In this document: positions 28,722 to 38,801 of the stretch, one piece after another
How positions within the stretch are numbered: the stretch's first letter is position 1
How the letters are laid out: each line of letters begins with the position of its first letter
The notes under the pieces: model-generated
The model's database searches: none
Told to the model about the DNA's origin: nothing
What the model saw: the letters and a program-made list of their open reading frames with translations, nothing else
NCBI RefSeq assembly: GCF_963678835.1
Contig: NZ_OY787470.1
Coordinates: 620,001-684,000 of the forward strand
Direction of reading: 5' to 3'
Source: an uncultured Desulfuromonas sp.
GTDB taxonomy: Bacteria > Desulfobacterota > Desulfuromonadia > Desulfuromonadales > Desulfuromonadaceae
Length of the DNA stretch: 64,000 nucleotides
Made by a program: the position numbers and the translations under genes

Positions 28722-29805
28722 TGTTGATCAACGGTTTGATGTGGGCATGCACCGTCACCAGATCTTTTTGCTGGTCCATAACGGTAAAGATATTTTTGTA
28801 AGCCAACGGCGATTCGTCGAGGGTCTTTTTGCTGACGCGGGCGACAATGCCGTCCATGCTGCAACGGAAGGCCTTCATGCTCAACTGATCCTTAGCCGCT
28901 TTGCGGCTCAATACCCGTCCGGCTCCGTGCGAACTCGACCACAGCGATAGCGGATTGCCTTTGCCTTCAACAATGAACGAGCCGTCCCGCATATTGCCGG
29001 GAATTACGCCCATCATACCTGCCTCAGCGTGGGTGGCACCTTTGCGGTGAATCCACAAACCGTCTTTTCCCTCGGCGTGATTATGATTGCGATTGATCAG
29101 CTCTGACCACTGCGCCTTGCCGGTGCAATAACGCTGAATCTGCTCCACCACCCGACCAATGATTTCATGGCGGTTCTGTAAGGCAAAAGCCAGACAGAAG
29201 GCCAAATCCATCAGATAGTCACGTCCCGCTGCCGAATCCACCGCCAGGCCATCGTGGCCCTGACGCGCTTTTGTCCCTCCGGCAGCCTGTTTCATGTAAT
29301 AGCCGGCCACCGAATGGCCGAGGTTGCGTGAGCCGGAATGGACGATGATCCACACCCGGTTGTTGCCGTCACGACCGATCTCAATGAAGTGATTGCCGCT
29401 ACCCAGTGAGCCCAGCTGCAGCAGGCCGTTTTCAGCAAATAATTTAGCCAGAAAAGGGCTGCGGGGAAGATGTTCATGGTTCCAGGTGGTTTCCTGGCGG
29501 TTGTGGTGAAACCCCACCGGCACCGCTTGGTAAATGGCGTTGAAGATTGCCTCACCATGGGCATGAATCTCTGTTGCGTCAAAGGTTGTTGGCAGCGCGC
29601 ACATGCCACAGCCGATATCGTAGCCCACCCAGGCCGGGACAATGACATCCTGCGTCGCAATAACACCGCCGATGGGCAGGGCATAACCAAGGTGGGCGTC
29701 GGCCATCAACGCACCGCGCACGGCATACTCCTGTTGGAGAGCCGTGTAAAACTGATCGAGGGTGGCTCCATCAGGAGCATCGGCAAAGATGTGATGTGGT
29801 TTCAT
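28711..29805 (-). CDS. rtcB: RtcB-family RNA ligase
   Basis: 364 residues from MKPHHIFADAP; the in-frame extension upstream runs into the preceding gene and is not RtcB-like. Seen: VGYDIGCGMCAL (metal-binding cysteine), GSLGSGNHFIEIG, VHSGSRNLGHSVAGYYM and the guanylylated-histidine motif WSSSHGAGRVLSRKAA near the C-terminus. It joins 2',3'-cyclic phosphate or 3'-phosphate RNA ends to 5'-OH ends using GTP and manganese. It is shorter than E. coli RtcB (about 408), like the compact bacterial subgroup. It starts 20 bp after the FadL-like gene; no RtcA or RtcR is visible. Confidence 0.93.
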   Translation of the reverse strand: MKPHHIFADAPDGATLDQFYTALQQEYAVRGALMADAHLGYALPIGGVIATQDVIVPAWVGYDIGCGMCALPTTFDATEIHAHGEAIFNAIYQAVPVGFHHNRQETTWNHEHLPRSPFLAKLFAENGLLQLGSLGSGNHFIEIGRDGNNRVWIIVHSGSRNLGHSVAGYYMKQAAGGTKARQGHDGLAVDSAAGRDYLMDLAFCLAFALQNRHEIIGRVVEQIQRYCTGKAQWSELINRNHNHAEGKDGLWIHRKGATHAEAGMMGVIPGNMRDGSFIVEGKGNPLSLWSSSHGAGRVLSRKAAKDQLSMKAFRCSMDGIVARVSKKTLDESPLAYKNIFTVMDQQKDLVTVHAHIKPLINIKG

Positions 29806-29825
29806 CTCAATGTATGCTTTTCGTT

Positions 29826-31124
29826 TCAGTAGCGACGTGTCACCATCACATGGCTGGTAAACTGCGAGACTTCGGCACTGTAACCATGATGGCAGAACAG
29901 GCCGTTGTCGCCAGAGGCTTTTTTCTTTAACGCCCACTCCAGGGCAAGGTCAACCTGCCACTTTTGCCATTTCAGTCCGGTCCCCGCTGTCACATGATCG
30001 GTCACAATCGCCGGGAAAAACGGGAAGAGGTTTTTTCCCGGAATGGGATTATTGCCGTGATTGTACCCTAAGCGCAGGCGCAGGTTGTCGGTGCAGCGAT
30101 ATTCCAATCCTACGGCGATCACCCATTGGTCGCGCCACGACATGGGGTAGCCGTAAGCCAATGACGCGGGCACTTGGTCGTTGCCCCTCTGGTGAAGCTT
30201 CAAGCGGACATTCTTAACGGCATTGGACCAGTTGATCCAGTCGACATCCATGGCCACTTTCACGGTGTCGCCAATCCGGTAACTGAAGCCGAGACCAGCC
30301 TGACGTGGCCAGTTAAATCCAGATAATTCGGCATCATAATCGACCAATCCTTCCCCCAGAGCCGAGTAATTAATCTGCGCATTGCCGTCTTTATAGGTCA
30401 GTTTTGATTCGGTCAGATAAGCACCGCCAACCGTCAGATTTCCCCACTGGTATTGAAAGCCCAACCGCAGACCCGTTGCCCAGGCGCGCGAGTCTTTCAA
30501 CCTCATGCCGAAAAAAGAAAACGCATTGGTGCCGTCGCCATCGTCATCAACGGCCAGACTGGTATGGGGGAACATATCCATTTTGGCTGTGGCATAACCG
30601 CCCTGCAAACAGATTCCCAGTTTCAGGCGGCGGTCTTCACTGCGCCAGGCCAGCGTCGGCGTGGCTTTCATGTAACTGATGCCACTGGACAGCTCATCAT
30701 ACTCCTGGGACATGGCCACCTGATCGGCAAACGGCATACGCAGGCCCTTATAGCGCAACCCCATGCCGCCCTGAGCGAAAAAACCAAGACCGAAGATGAA
30801 AGGGGAATTTTTGATGGGCTGGGCCCAGGCCAGCAGCGGCAGGTGAAACAGTTGTTCATCGGCCAGGAGATTGTTGCCGTGCTGATCCTGATGATGGTTG
30901 CGTGGCTGCAGCATACTGTCGCCGACACTGATTTCGCCACCGCAGCAGCCGCTGAGCCCGGCAGGGTTGATGTTCATGGCCGTGACATTGTCAACCAGAG
31001 CCAGGTCCGCTCCCCCCATGGCACTGGATACAGCACCATAACCGATCATATTCATGCCGTTTGTCGCCCAAGCTGTGGTGAAAAAGCCCACGAGCATGAC
31101 AAACAGAAGCATTAAAATACGCAT
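29826..31124 (-). CDS. OmpP1/FadL/TodX-family outer-membrane transporter
   Basis: 432 residues: a signal peptide (to AWA, about residue 20), then NGMNMIGYGAVSSAMGGADL, the N-terminal hatch signature of FadL-type barrels. A beta-barrel of alternating residues follows, ending VMVTRRY (terminal aromatic). These proteins pass long-chain fatty acids or aromatic hydrocarbons across the outer membrane; the substrate here is not known. It is co-oriented with rtcB 20 bp downstream, although a functional link is not evident. Confidence 0.9.
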   Translation of the reverse strand: MRILMLLFVMLVGFFTTAWATNGMNMIGYGAVSSAMGGADLALVDNVTAMNINPAGLSGCCGGEISVGDSMLQPRNHHQDQHGNNLLADEQLFHLPLLAWAQPIKNSPFIFGLGFFAQGGMGLRYKGLRMPFADQVAMSQEYDELSSGISYMKATPTLAWRSEDRRLKLGICLQGGYATAKMDMFPHTSLAVDDDGDGTNAFSFFGMRLKDSRAWATGLRLGFQYQWGNLTVGGAYLTESKLTYKDGNAQINYSALGEGLVDYDAELSGFNWPRQAGLGFSYRIGDTVKVAMDVDWINWSNAVKNVRLKLHQRGNDQVPASLAYGYPMSWRDQWVIAVGLEYRCTDNLRLRLGYNHGNNPIPGKNLFPFFPAIVTDHVTAGTGLKWQKWQVDLALEWALKKKASGDNGLFCHHGYSAEVSQFTSHVMVTRRY

Positions 31125-31355
31125 GTCTCTCCCGGCGGAGTGATAACAATCCGGTCGCCTTTCTTCCAGGCATCCGAGTTGGCGGGGTGGTTGTCAGTGA
31201 GATTGATATTGCATTGTAGATAACGTTTTAAATAAGGCTTGGCACGCGTTGAAAACGTTTAACCCCGGATTCTTTGTAGCATTTTTACGCTGTGAATGCG
31301 AGGGTTTAGCAGCAGAAGGGATATTATTCCGTTTATGGTTGAATTGGTGATGTCT

Positions 31356-31994
31356 TTACCCGGCCAGTGAGAAGGCGCCGCGAATGCCCTCAATGACCAT
31401 TTGCGTTCCGATTGATGCCAGAATCAGACCCATCATCCGGGTGATCACGCCCAAGGCGCTGGGTCCGATGAAAAAAACCAGTTTTTCACCGAAAATAAAC
31501 AGGATGTAGGTTAGAACACAGAGCACTCCGAACATGGAGATGGTCACCAGCAGTTCGGTGATACCACCACCCGAAGAAAAATTCATGGCCGTGGCAATGG
31601 TGCCGGGACCGGCAAGGATTGGCATCGCCAGTGGCGAAACGGCAATACCGAGAGAGTCTTCGGCAGGTTTTTGCTTTTCGGCATGGCTCGGGTGCTGAAC
31701 ACTCGAATGGTTGCCCTGCAGCATGTGAAATCCGACCAAAAAAACCAGTAAGCCGCCGGTGAGGCGAAATGCCGGCAAGGTCAAGCCGAACAGTTCAAAA
31801 ATGATTTTTCCGGTCACGGAAAACAGGGCGACAATTGCAAAGGCCAGTAGCAGGGCGCGAAAGGCGATGGCCGCCGTGGTTTTAGTGTCATCGTCACTGG
31901 TCAGGCCAATAAACACCGGCACGTTGGCAATGGGGTTCATAATGGCAAAAAAGCCCATGAAAACAGTGAATGCGTGCAGCCAGAGGTTGTCCAT
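31356..31994 (-). CDS. MarC-family integral membrane protein
   Basis: 212 residues from MDNLWLHAF, matching the normal length of MarC/UPF0056 proteins; the frame extends 57 codons further up but that part is not membrane-like. Six TM helices, with the family phrases FFAIMNPIANVPVFIGL, LTGGLLVFLVGFHML, SPLAMPILAGPGTIATAM and TRMMGLILASIGTQMVIEGI. Its function is unsettled: early claims of antibiotic efflux were not confirmed. No clear ribosome site precedes the chosen ATG. Confidence 0.9.
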   Translation of the reverse strand: MDNLWLHAFTVFMGFFAIMNPIANVPVFIGLTSDDDTKTTAAIAFRALLLAFAIVALFSVTGKIIFELFGLTLPAFRLTGGLLVFLVGFHMLQGNHSSVQHPSHAEKQKPAEDSLGIAVSPLAMPILAGPGTIATAMNFSSGGGITELLVTISMFGVLCVLTYILFIFGEKLVFFIGPSALGVITRMMGLILASIGTQMVIEGIRGAFSLAG

Positions 31995-32475
31995 TGTTGT
32001 TTCAGCCGTTGTGTTGGGAAGAATAAACAGGCGAATATCGTCTGCATCACTATAACCTTCTCTGCCGTCTGCGACAAGCACGTCTCTTTGTTCAAGGGGT
32101 ACCAGCTCTTTTTCCCAAACTCCCGATACGAATATCAGATCGTGTTTCCGGATTTGTTTGGTCATTTATGGCCGTGGGGACGTGTTTAAACCGTTTTGTT
32201 AGACGCACCGTGAAACGGTTGCTGGAGCGCTGGCGGACCAATTAAATTCACATTGAAATAAAATGAAAAAAAATAAATTGGTTACGGTTGAATATTTATT
32301 CATTTTTGTCTATTTTAGACGGGGTATATTGCCATGCACCACTGACGAGCAGCGACCGCAGGCGTTTTTTCAGCGTTTATCACGATGCGGGCTCATCAAT
32401 ACCCTGAACCAGTCCTCCCGCATGGAGGGGCAGCATCAGGGATAACACACACACATGAGCGAAAGGAGCAAGTTA

Positions 32476-33111
32476 ATGGAACCATTTATCGGGATGATTA
32501 TGATGTGGTCGGGAAGTTTTGCGCCGAAAGGATGGCTTTTTTGCCATGGGCAGCGCATTCCAATTAATGAATACCAGTCATTGTTCTCTTTAATCGGCAC
32601 CACTTATGGCGGCGACGGGTATAGCACGTTCCAGTTGCCGGACTTGCGTGGTCGTGTCCCCCTCGGCGCGGGGACGAGCCCACAGGGAGGCCAGTATTCC
32701 CAGGGGGAAGCTGGCGGCGACGCTGTGCAAAATCTGGCCCTGAGTGTCAACAATCTGCCGAGCCATACCCACGAATTATCCGAGGGGAATATTGAAATTG
32801 CGCAATCCACCACCGTTGATCTGACCATGAATGTTTCCACGGATCCAGGGGAGCGTGGTGTTGCCCAGCAGGGGGATTATTTTGGTGCACCGACTTCTAG
32901 CAGCCGCGGCGTCCCCCTGTATCGTGGTGATGCCAATAAAAACGTGGCGGTTTCCGGGCTGTCCGGCAGCGTCCAGCCGCATTCGGCGACTATGACGGGA
33001 ACAATCGGCCATACCGGCCAAGGGCAGGCGGTGCAGTTTCCCAACATGCAGCCCTATCTGGCCATTGAGTATATTATCGCCTGCGAGGGGATCTATCCCC
33101 CCCGCCAATAA
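32476..33111 (+). CDS. Phage tail-collar domain protein (microcystin-dependent protein family)
   Basis: 211 residues from MEPFIG, whose ATG follows AAAGGAG. Tail-collar wording: FAPKGWLFCHGQRIPINEYQ, LFSLIGTTYGGDG, FQLPDLRGRVPLGAG, then a serine/glycine-rich middle and PYLAIEYIIACEGIYPPRQ at the end. Chromosomal single genes of this kind are related to phage tail-fibre collars but are common outside prophages. No other phage gene is nearby. The 3' end is duplicated in tandem just downstream. Confidence 0.9.
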   Translation: MEPFIGMIMMWSGSFAPKGWLFCHGQRIPINEYQSLFSLIGTTYGGDGYSTFQLPDLRGRVPLGAGTSPQGGQYSQGEAGGDAVQNLALSVNNLPSHTHELSEGNIEIAQSTTVDLTMNVSTDPGERGVAQQGDYFGAPTSSSRGVPLYRGDANKNVAVSGLSGSVQPHSATMTGTIGHTGQGQAVQFPNMQPYLAIEYIIACEGIYPPRQ

Positions 33112-33216
33112 TCGGCCATACCGGCCAAGGGCAGGCGGTGCAGTTTCCCAACATGCAGCCCTATCTGGCCATTGAGTATATTATCGCCTGCGAGGGGATC
33201 TTTCCCCCCCGCCAAT
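33003..33216 (+). repeat. Tandem duplication of 107 bp covering the 3' end of the collar gene
   Basis: 33003-33109 is repeated at 33110-33216 with one difference (ATCTATCC versus ATCTTTCC). The first copy contains the working stop codon, so the second is untranslated. The 107-bp period is not a multiple of three. Confidence 0.95.
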
Positions 33217-33317
33217 AATCTTTTAATGTTGCGGCCCATGATTTGACTTGACGATCGTGGGCCGCCTTTCAAGAATTTCGGTAGAGAAACAACGTGCGGT
33301 TAACTACGGAGGAAACC

Positions 33318-36300
33318 ATGCCCTATGGGAAGTTGAGCAGACTGTTTTTTATGACGTTTCTTTTTGTTTCAATGTGGTTCAACATTGCCTACGCGGTTCC
33401 CTCCGATGAAAATTATGATGATGATAGTGGTTTTACAACGACTTACGCCGATCAGTTTAGTAACGACGGTATTACCTACACGATGGTGAATCGGACGGAG
33501 TCGACAATAATAGGAAATGGTTCTGATAGTGCCTTGAGTGACGGCGGGACGGACTATTACGTGAATTTTGGTACGGTTTCCGGTTCTGCGGCATCGTTAA
33601 CCATCACAGCTGAGGATGCTGCTTCTTTTTATTTAAAAAGCATTTCGATTGATGCCTTGATCAACAACGAAGCTCTGACGATTACACCACTGGGGGGTGA
33701 TGACGTTGTTTTATCTCCAAATGCGGATGGTCGGTTCTCTCAACAGGGGTTGGATTTTTCAGATAATTCAGATTTTTACAACATCACTTCAGTGACGATT
33801 AGTGGCAGTTTTTGGGAGCTCTGCCTCGACGATCTGGATTTTGAGGCTCCAACGTCCGCCGCACCGGTAATCTCCAATCTGGACGGCGATAGCTTTACCT
33901 ATACGGAAGGCGATGCGGCGACCATGATTGATCAGGGCACGGCCGCCACGGTGACGGATAGCGACAGCAGCGATTTTAACGGTGGCACTCTGACGGTGAC
34001 CATCACTGGAGGAGACGCCGGCGAAGACCTGCTTGATCTTGCCTTGGGGACAGTAACCCTGGACGGAACAACGGTCGGATCGAATGTCCGTGTCAGTGGC
34101 TCCGTGGTGGGCACGCTCGGTAATGCCATTGCCGTCGGCAATGATCTGGTGGTCAATTTCACCACGGCCAATGCGACACCGGCGAATGTTCAGACTCTGC
34201 TCCGCGCTGTCACCTATGAGAATAAGGACACCGATGCGCCGACCACCGGAGCACGGACGGTGTGGACCACCATCAGTGACGGCGATGGCGGCACCAGCGC
34301 CGTCACTGATGTCACGGTGACGGTCGCCGGAAGCAATGATGCTCCCGTGATTGCAAATATGGACGGCGACAGTCTGACCTATGATGAAGACGATGCGGCA
34401 ACTGCCATTGATGTCGGCGGTGACGCGACAGTCAGCGATGTCGACAGCAGCGATTTCAACGGTGGCGCTCTGACGGTGACCATCACTTCCGGAAAAGACG
34501 GCGCCGAAGATCAACTGGGCCTTGACACCACAGGGACGGTGTCCCTGGCCGGGCTAACGGCCGGATCGAATGTCAGTGTCAGCAGCTCCGTAGTGGGCAC
34601 GCTCGGCAACACCATTGCCGTCGGCAATGATCTGGTGGTCAATTTCACCACCGTTAATGCGACTCCGGCAAATGTGCAAAGCCTGCTCCGCGCCGTCACC
34701 TATGTGAATACGGATAACGCCACACCGACCACCGGAGCACGGACGGTGCAAACCACCATCAGTGACGGTGACGGCGGCACCAGCACCAATGCCAATGTCA
34801 CGGTCACGGTCACAGCGGTCAATGACGATCCCACGATGACGGCATTGCCAACGGACATCACCGTTATTGAAGACACCTTAAGCAACGTTGATTTAAGCGC
34901 GGCGACCTTGAGTGATGTCGATTCCGCGGCAAGCGCCATGACCCTGGCGCTCAGTGTCGATTCCGGAACGTTGACCGCTTCCAGTGGTGGCGGCGTGACC
35001 GTCGGCGGCTCCGGCAGTGCAACCCTGACCCTGGCCGGAACCGTTGCCAACATTGATACCTATCTCAACACGGCAGCAAATATCCAATATACCGGCAGCA
35101 GTAATACCTACGGAAACAATGCCGCGACCTTGACTCTGACCGCCAATGACGGTGGCGCCACCGGTAGTGGCGGCGGAACGGATGTCTCGCTGGGGACGGT
35201 CAACCTGGATATCACCGGAACCGGCGATACCCCCGGCGTGACGTCTGCGACAACGGATGAAGACACGCAGACCACCTCAGGGCTGGTGATCAGCCGCAAT
35301 GCTGTAGACGACGCCGAAGTCACCCATTTCAAAATCACCAATATCAGCGGCGGCACCCTGTATCAAAACGATGGTACGACGGCCATTGCCGATAACGCGT
35401 TTATCACCTTTGCCGAAGGCAACGCCGGGCTCAAGTTTACTCCGACAGCAAACAGTACCTCAGACGGCAGCTTCGATGTTCAGGCCGCAACCGATGGTGT
35501 CGGCGGCGGGCTATCCGCGACAAGTGCCACGGCGACGATTACCGTCAATGCCGTTAATGACGCTCCGGTGATCACCAAGCTCAACGGTGATGCCGTGACA
35601 TTCAGTATCGGCGGCAATAGTGTTGGTCTCGATCTCAACGGTAACGCCACACTTGACGACGTTGATTCCGTGGATTTCTCCGGTGGCTCTCTTACGGTGA
35701 CAGTTATTGGCAATGCGCAGACGGGTGAAGACCTGTTGTTGATCGGCGCTGTGGGCACTATTGCCACCTCCGGGACGAATGTGACCCATACCGACGGCGT
35801 AACCATCGGCACCTTTGTCGGCGGCAGCGGCGGTGCACCTCTGGTCGTCACCCTCAACGCAGACGCCACCCCCGCCCGTGTCCGCGATCTGATCTCCGCC
35901 GTACAATACGGCAACAGTGACGCCGCGACGGCAAACACTCTTGACCGGACTGTCCGCCTGACGGTAGATGACGGCGATGGCGGCACCGCCACCTCGGCAA
36001 ATCAGGACGTCATCGTTTCTCTGCTGCGGGCACCGATCATCGATCTGGATGGCGATGATTCCAGCGGCGCAGTCAATGGCGGATATTTCGGCACCTTCGT
36101 GGCGGGCGGCGGAGCCGTGGCCGTTGCAGATAGTGATTCCGCCATCAGCGATGACGGCACCTTCAATACGCTGACCCTTGTGTTAACCAATCGACCTGAT
36201 GGCGTCTCAGAGAGTCTCAGCTCAACCTATGGCAGCGGCGCTCAGACCGTTAATGGCGAAGTCGTGACGATTGCCGGCTACAGTGCGGCCACCGGGCAAC

Positions 36301-38210
36301 TCGCTATCAGCGTAAATTTAGTATCGGTTGATGCCGCAACCATGCAAATGCTGATTGAGTCGATTCGTTACAATAATGACAGTGTTTCACCGGATACAAC
36401 GGATCGGCTGATTACCGTCACCGCGACGGACAATGATGATCATGCCGGAGCCAATGTTACGGCGACAATCACGGTTGAGGGCGTGTACAACGTCACTTAT
36501 GACGGCAACGGCAACACCGGCGGCAGCGTGCCGACGGATGGCAACGACTACAATACCGCCGATAGCGTGACGGTTTTAGGAAATATCGGCACTCTGGTCA
36601 GGGATGGGTACTCTTTTACCGGTTGGAACACGGTCGCCGCCGGCAGCGGTACGGGTTATCAAGAGGGGGATACGTTTGTTATGGGCAGTGAGGATGTCAT
36701 CCTCCATGCCCAGTGGAGCAAAAACACGTACAGCGTCACCTACCGCGGTAACGGTAACACCGGTGGGGAGGTCCCGACGGATACTAAGGATTATGACGAG
36801 GGCGATTCGGTAACGGTGTTGGGTAACACAGGAGTATTGACACGCTCCGGCTTTGAGTTTGTCAACTGGAATACCCGCGCCGACGGGCAGGGGGACAGTT
36901 ATAACGACGGAGACTCTTTTGAGATCGACGACTCGAATGTCTCTCTTTATGCTCAATGGGATGAAATTGAATCCTACGTGATCTATTTCCCTCATATCGC
37001 CTGCGACGGTAACTGGGACACTGAAATCTGTCTGGTCAATCTGTCTACCTCCGCGGTGTTGAATGGAACGTTACATGCCTATGGTGCTGACGGCGCTGAA
37101 CTGGCTGACGCTATTGATCTTGTTCTTTCTCCGCACGCCCGTTACCAACGCGATGTGAAGCAGATTTTTGACGCGGCCGAATCGATCCGTTATCTGACGT
37201 TTGACAGCGATGGTGCGTGTGTGTGCGGTTACGAGAAGTTTTATACCAGCGGCCACTATCGTGCAGCTATTCCCGCTGGTGGCAGCAACCAGAACGCAAC
37301 ATTGCTGATTCCACATATTGCAAGTAATGGAAACTGGTGGACGGGAATCGCTCTTCTCAATACCGGACTGACGGCAAAAACATTAACGTTTGAATTCAAC
37401 ACCGGACAAACGGCAACGGCGACCATCGCGCCAGGGCAGCATCAAGCGTTCACGGTTGCCTCCCTGCTGGCAGGAGAGGACGCCTCACAGATTCAATCGG
37501 CGGTTATCCGCAATACGGAAGAGGTGATTGGCCTTGAATTGTTTGGACATGATAATCAATTGGCCGGTCTGCAACTCAACAATTCTCAGGCCAGTGCGAT
37601 CTATTTCCCTCATGTTGCCAGCGATGGAACATGGTGGACAGGTGTCTCCGTGTATAATCCGGCGGCTTTTGCAATCAACGCAACGTTGTACGCGTACAGT
37701 CAGGAAGGGGAGCTTCTCGACACACAAAGTCAAACGGTTGAAGGCTACGGCACACTTGTCGGTACAGCTCAAAGTCTTAACCTGCCTGACCAGTGTGCCT
37801 GGTTCAAGGTGACTGCGGACAGCATGTTCTCCAAGCTGAGCGGACTGGAGTTGTTCGGCCAACACGATAATCGTCAGCTGGCCGGTTTCAGTGCTGTCGG
37901 CCTGACAGGTTACGACGGCATCCTGCCTAAAATTGATCATGAAGGATGGACCGGGGTCGCCTTTGTCAACACCACAGAGGATAGCGCCCAGTTGACGCTG
38001 ACGGCCTACAACGATGCAGGCCATGTTATCGCCAGCACAGAAATCCAGCTCAATGGACAGGAGAAGGTCGTTGATGTTGCTGAAAACCTCTTTGGTCAGG
38101 AGCTGGATGAGGCAAGCTATATCCACTATCGCGCGGATCAGGCTGTTGCCGCCTTCCAGTTGAACAGCTCCGCTGACGGCATGCTTCTGGATGCGTTGCC
38201 GGGAATGTAA
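33318..38210 (+). CDS. Giant secreted repeat protein (cadherin/VCBS-like repeats, InlB-type repeats, four-copy C-terminal module)
   Basis: 1630 residues from MPYGKLSR (GGAGGAAACC upstream), with a signal peptide to about residue 28. An N-terminal domain is followed by about five acidic beta repeats beginning near 181, 341, 503, 748 and 904 (for example PVISNLDGDSFTYTEGDAA, VTVTAVNDDP), the style of calcium-binding cadherin/VCBS adhesins. Two InlB-B/Listeria-Bacteroides repeats follow (YNVTYDGNGNTGGSVP near 1056, YSVTYRGNGNTGG near 1138). The last 410 residues hold four copies of a roughly 105-residue module marked by YFPHIACDGNWDTEICLVN, IPHIASNGNWWTGIALLN, YFPHVASDGTWWTGVSVYN and DHEGWTGVAFVN. 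Probably surface-exposed or matrix-associated; no sortase, PEP-CTERM or type I secretion signal is obvious. Confidence 0.85.
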   Translation: MPYGKLSRLFFMTFLFVSMWFNIAYAVPSDENYDDDSGFTTTYADQFSNDGITYTMVNRTESTIIGNGSDSALSDGGTDYYVNFGTVSGSAASLTITAEDAASFYLKSISIDALINNEALTITPLGGDDVVLSPNADGRFSQQGLDFSDNSDFYNITSVTISGSFWELCLDDLDFEAPTSAAPVISNLDGDSFTYTEGDAATMIDQGTAATVTDSDSSDFNGGTLTVTITGGDAGEDLLDLALGTVTLDGTTVGSNVRVSGSVVGTLGNAIAVGNDLVVNFTTANATPANVQTLLRAVTYENKDTDAPTTGARTVWTTISDGDGGTSAVTDVTVTVAGSNDAPVIANMDGDSLTYDEDDAATAIDVGGDATVSDVDSSDFNGGALTVTITSGKDGAEDQLGLDTTGTVSLAGLTAGSNVSVSSSVVGTLGNTIAVGNDLVVNFTTVNATPANVQSLLRAVTYVNTDNATPTTGARTVQTTISDGDGGTSTNANVTVTVTAVNDDPTMTALPTDITVIEDTLSNVDLSAATLSDVDSAASAMTLALSVDSGTLTASSGGGVTVGGSGSATLTLAGTVANIDTYLNTAANIQYTGSSNTYGNNAATLTLTANDGGATGSGGGTDVSLGTVNLDITGTGDTPGVTSATTDEDTQTTSGLVISRNAVDDAEVTHFKITNISGGTLYQNDGTTAIADNAFITFAEGNAGLKFTPTANSTSDGSFDVQAATDGVGGGLSATSATATITVNAVNDAPVITKLNGDAVTFSIGGNSVGLDLNGNATLDDVDSVDFSGGSLTVTVIGNAQTGEDLLLIGAVGTIATSGTNVTHTDGVTIGTFVGGSGGAPLVVTLNADATPARVRDLISAVQYGNSDAATANTLDRTVRLTVDDGDGGTATSANQDVIVSLLRAPIIDLDGDDSSGAVNGGYFGTFVAGGGAVAVADSDSAISDDGTFNTLTLVLTNRPDGVSESLSSTYGSGAQTVNGEVVTIAGYSAATGQLAISVNLVSVDAATMQMLIESIRYNNDSVSPDTTDRLITVTATDNDDHAGANVTATITVEGVYNVTYDGNGNTGGSVPTDGNDYNTADSVTVLGNIGTLVRDGYSFTGWNTVAAGSGTGYQEGDTFVMGSEDVILHAQWSKNTYSVTYRGNGNTGGEVPTDTKDYDEGDSVTVLGNTGVLTRSGFEFVNWNTRADGQGDSYNDGDSFEIDDSNVSLYAQWDEIESYVIYFPHIACDGNWDTEICLVNLSTSAVLNGTLHAYGADGAELADAIDLVLSPHARYQRDVKQIFDAAESIRYLTFDSDGACVCGYEKFYTSGHYRAAIPAGGSNQNATLLIPHIASNGNWWTGIALLNTGLTAKTLTFEFNTGQTATATIAPGQHQAFTVASLLAGEDASQIQSAVIRNTEEVIGLELFGHDNQLAGLQLNNSQASAIYFPHVASDGTWWTGVSVYNPAAFAINATLYAYSQEGELLDTQSQTVEGYGTLVGTAQSLNLPDQCAWFKVTADSMFSKLSGLELFGQHDNRQLAGFSAVGLTGYDGILPKIDHEGWTGVAFVNTTEDSAQLTLTAYNDAGHVIASTEIQLNGQEKVVDVAENLFGQELDEASYIHYRADQAVAAFQLNSSADGMLLDALPGM

Positions 38211-38244
38211 CCTTTCCGGCTCAAATCGCTTCACAGCATGAATC

Positions 38245-38290
38245 AGGCTTCACAGGCGTATGGTATCGTTTGTGAAGCCTTTTTCTTTTT
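38245..38290 (+). terminator. Rho-independent terminator
   Basis: AGGCTTCACA...TGTGAAGCCT stem followed by TTTTTCTTTTT, 35 bp after the giant gene's stop. Confidence 0.9.
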
Positions 38291-38318
38291 GACTTGGCGG
38301 GGAACGGCGGGACAAAAG

Positions 38319-38485
38319 CTAGTGCTCTGTCAATGCTAAAAATTCGAGTGTATGGCACAGCATCGTGCCGTTCTCACAAGGCGCGAAATCGCCGAAGTGG
38401 CCACTCCACTTCAAGATTTTGCAACGCAGTGAGAATGGTACGAGGCGAAGCCAGACCCGAAAATTTAGTGTTGTCAGAGCACTAG
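38319..38485. repeat. MITE-like element, copy 1
   Basis: About 165 bp with inverted ends CTAGTGCTCTGTCAA / TTGTCAGAGCACTAG and no coding capacity. It matches 50370-50534 at nearly every position. The ends contain CTAG, which may reflect the target site. Confidence 0.85.
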
Positions 38486-38674
38486 TTTAAGCAATTCTGT
38501 AGTCAACTCGCCACGATCCCAAGCCCTTCCTGGGGCTGTCCCTGAGGTTTACGGGCCATGGAACAGTGGTGGTTTGCACCGCAAAAGCCTGGGTCAGCAC
38601 CCGTTCGGGACAATCCCGGTTTTGCTGCCCTTTCCCTTTAAACTAAAACCTCAGCATATTTGAAATTGTAGATT
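38486..38674. other. Unexplained intergenic DNA with a long inverted repeat
   Basis: Contains GCAAAAGCCTGGG at about 38582 and CCCGGTTTTGC at about 38613, which can form a stem, and a T-rich tail region. No gene or known RNA family was recognised. Confidence 0.4.
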
Positions 38675-38754
38675 GTAGGAGCGGCTTCAGCCGCGAATTT
38701 CCATTATGAAAAGGATCACTACCTGAATAATTCGCGAATAAATTCGCTCCGACA
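38675..38754 (+). repeat. REP-like palindromic element, copy 4
   Basis: GTAGGAGCGGCTTCAGCCGC...CGAATAAATTCGCTCCGAC, with one base changed in the right end. Flanking TTGAAATTG and ATGACAAAATT are shared with copies 1, 5 and 6. Confidence 0.85.
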
Positions 38755-38801
38755 GGTGGTCTTTCCCATGACAAAATTCTAGTGGCATTCAGGACAAAAG
38801 G

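Noticed and set aside
31225-31250. TTGGCACGCGTTGAAA as a sigma-54 promoter for the FadL-like gene
   Set aside because: The GG and GC elements are too close together and the second is TTGA, not TTGC; also on the wrong strand for the gene.
32260-32475. Possible c-di-GMP riboswitch before the tail-collar gene
   Set aside because: GC-rich inverted pieces are present but the conserved GEMM core could not be found.
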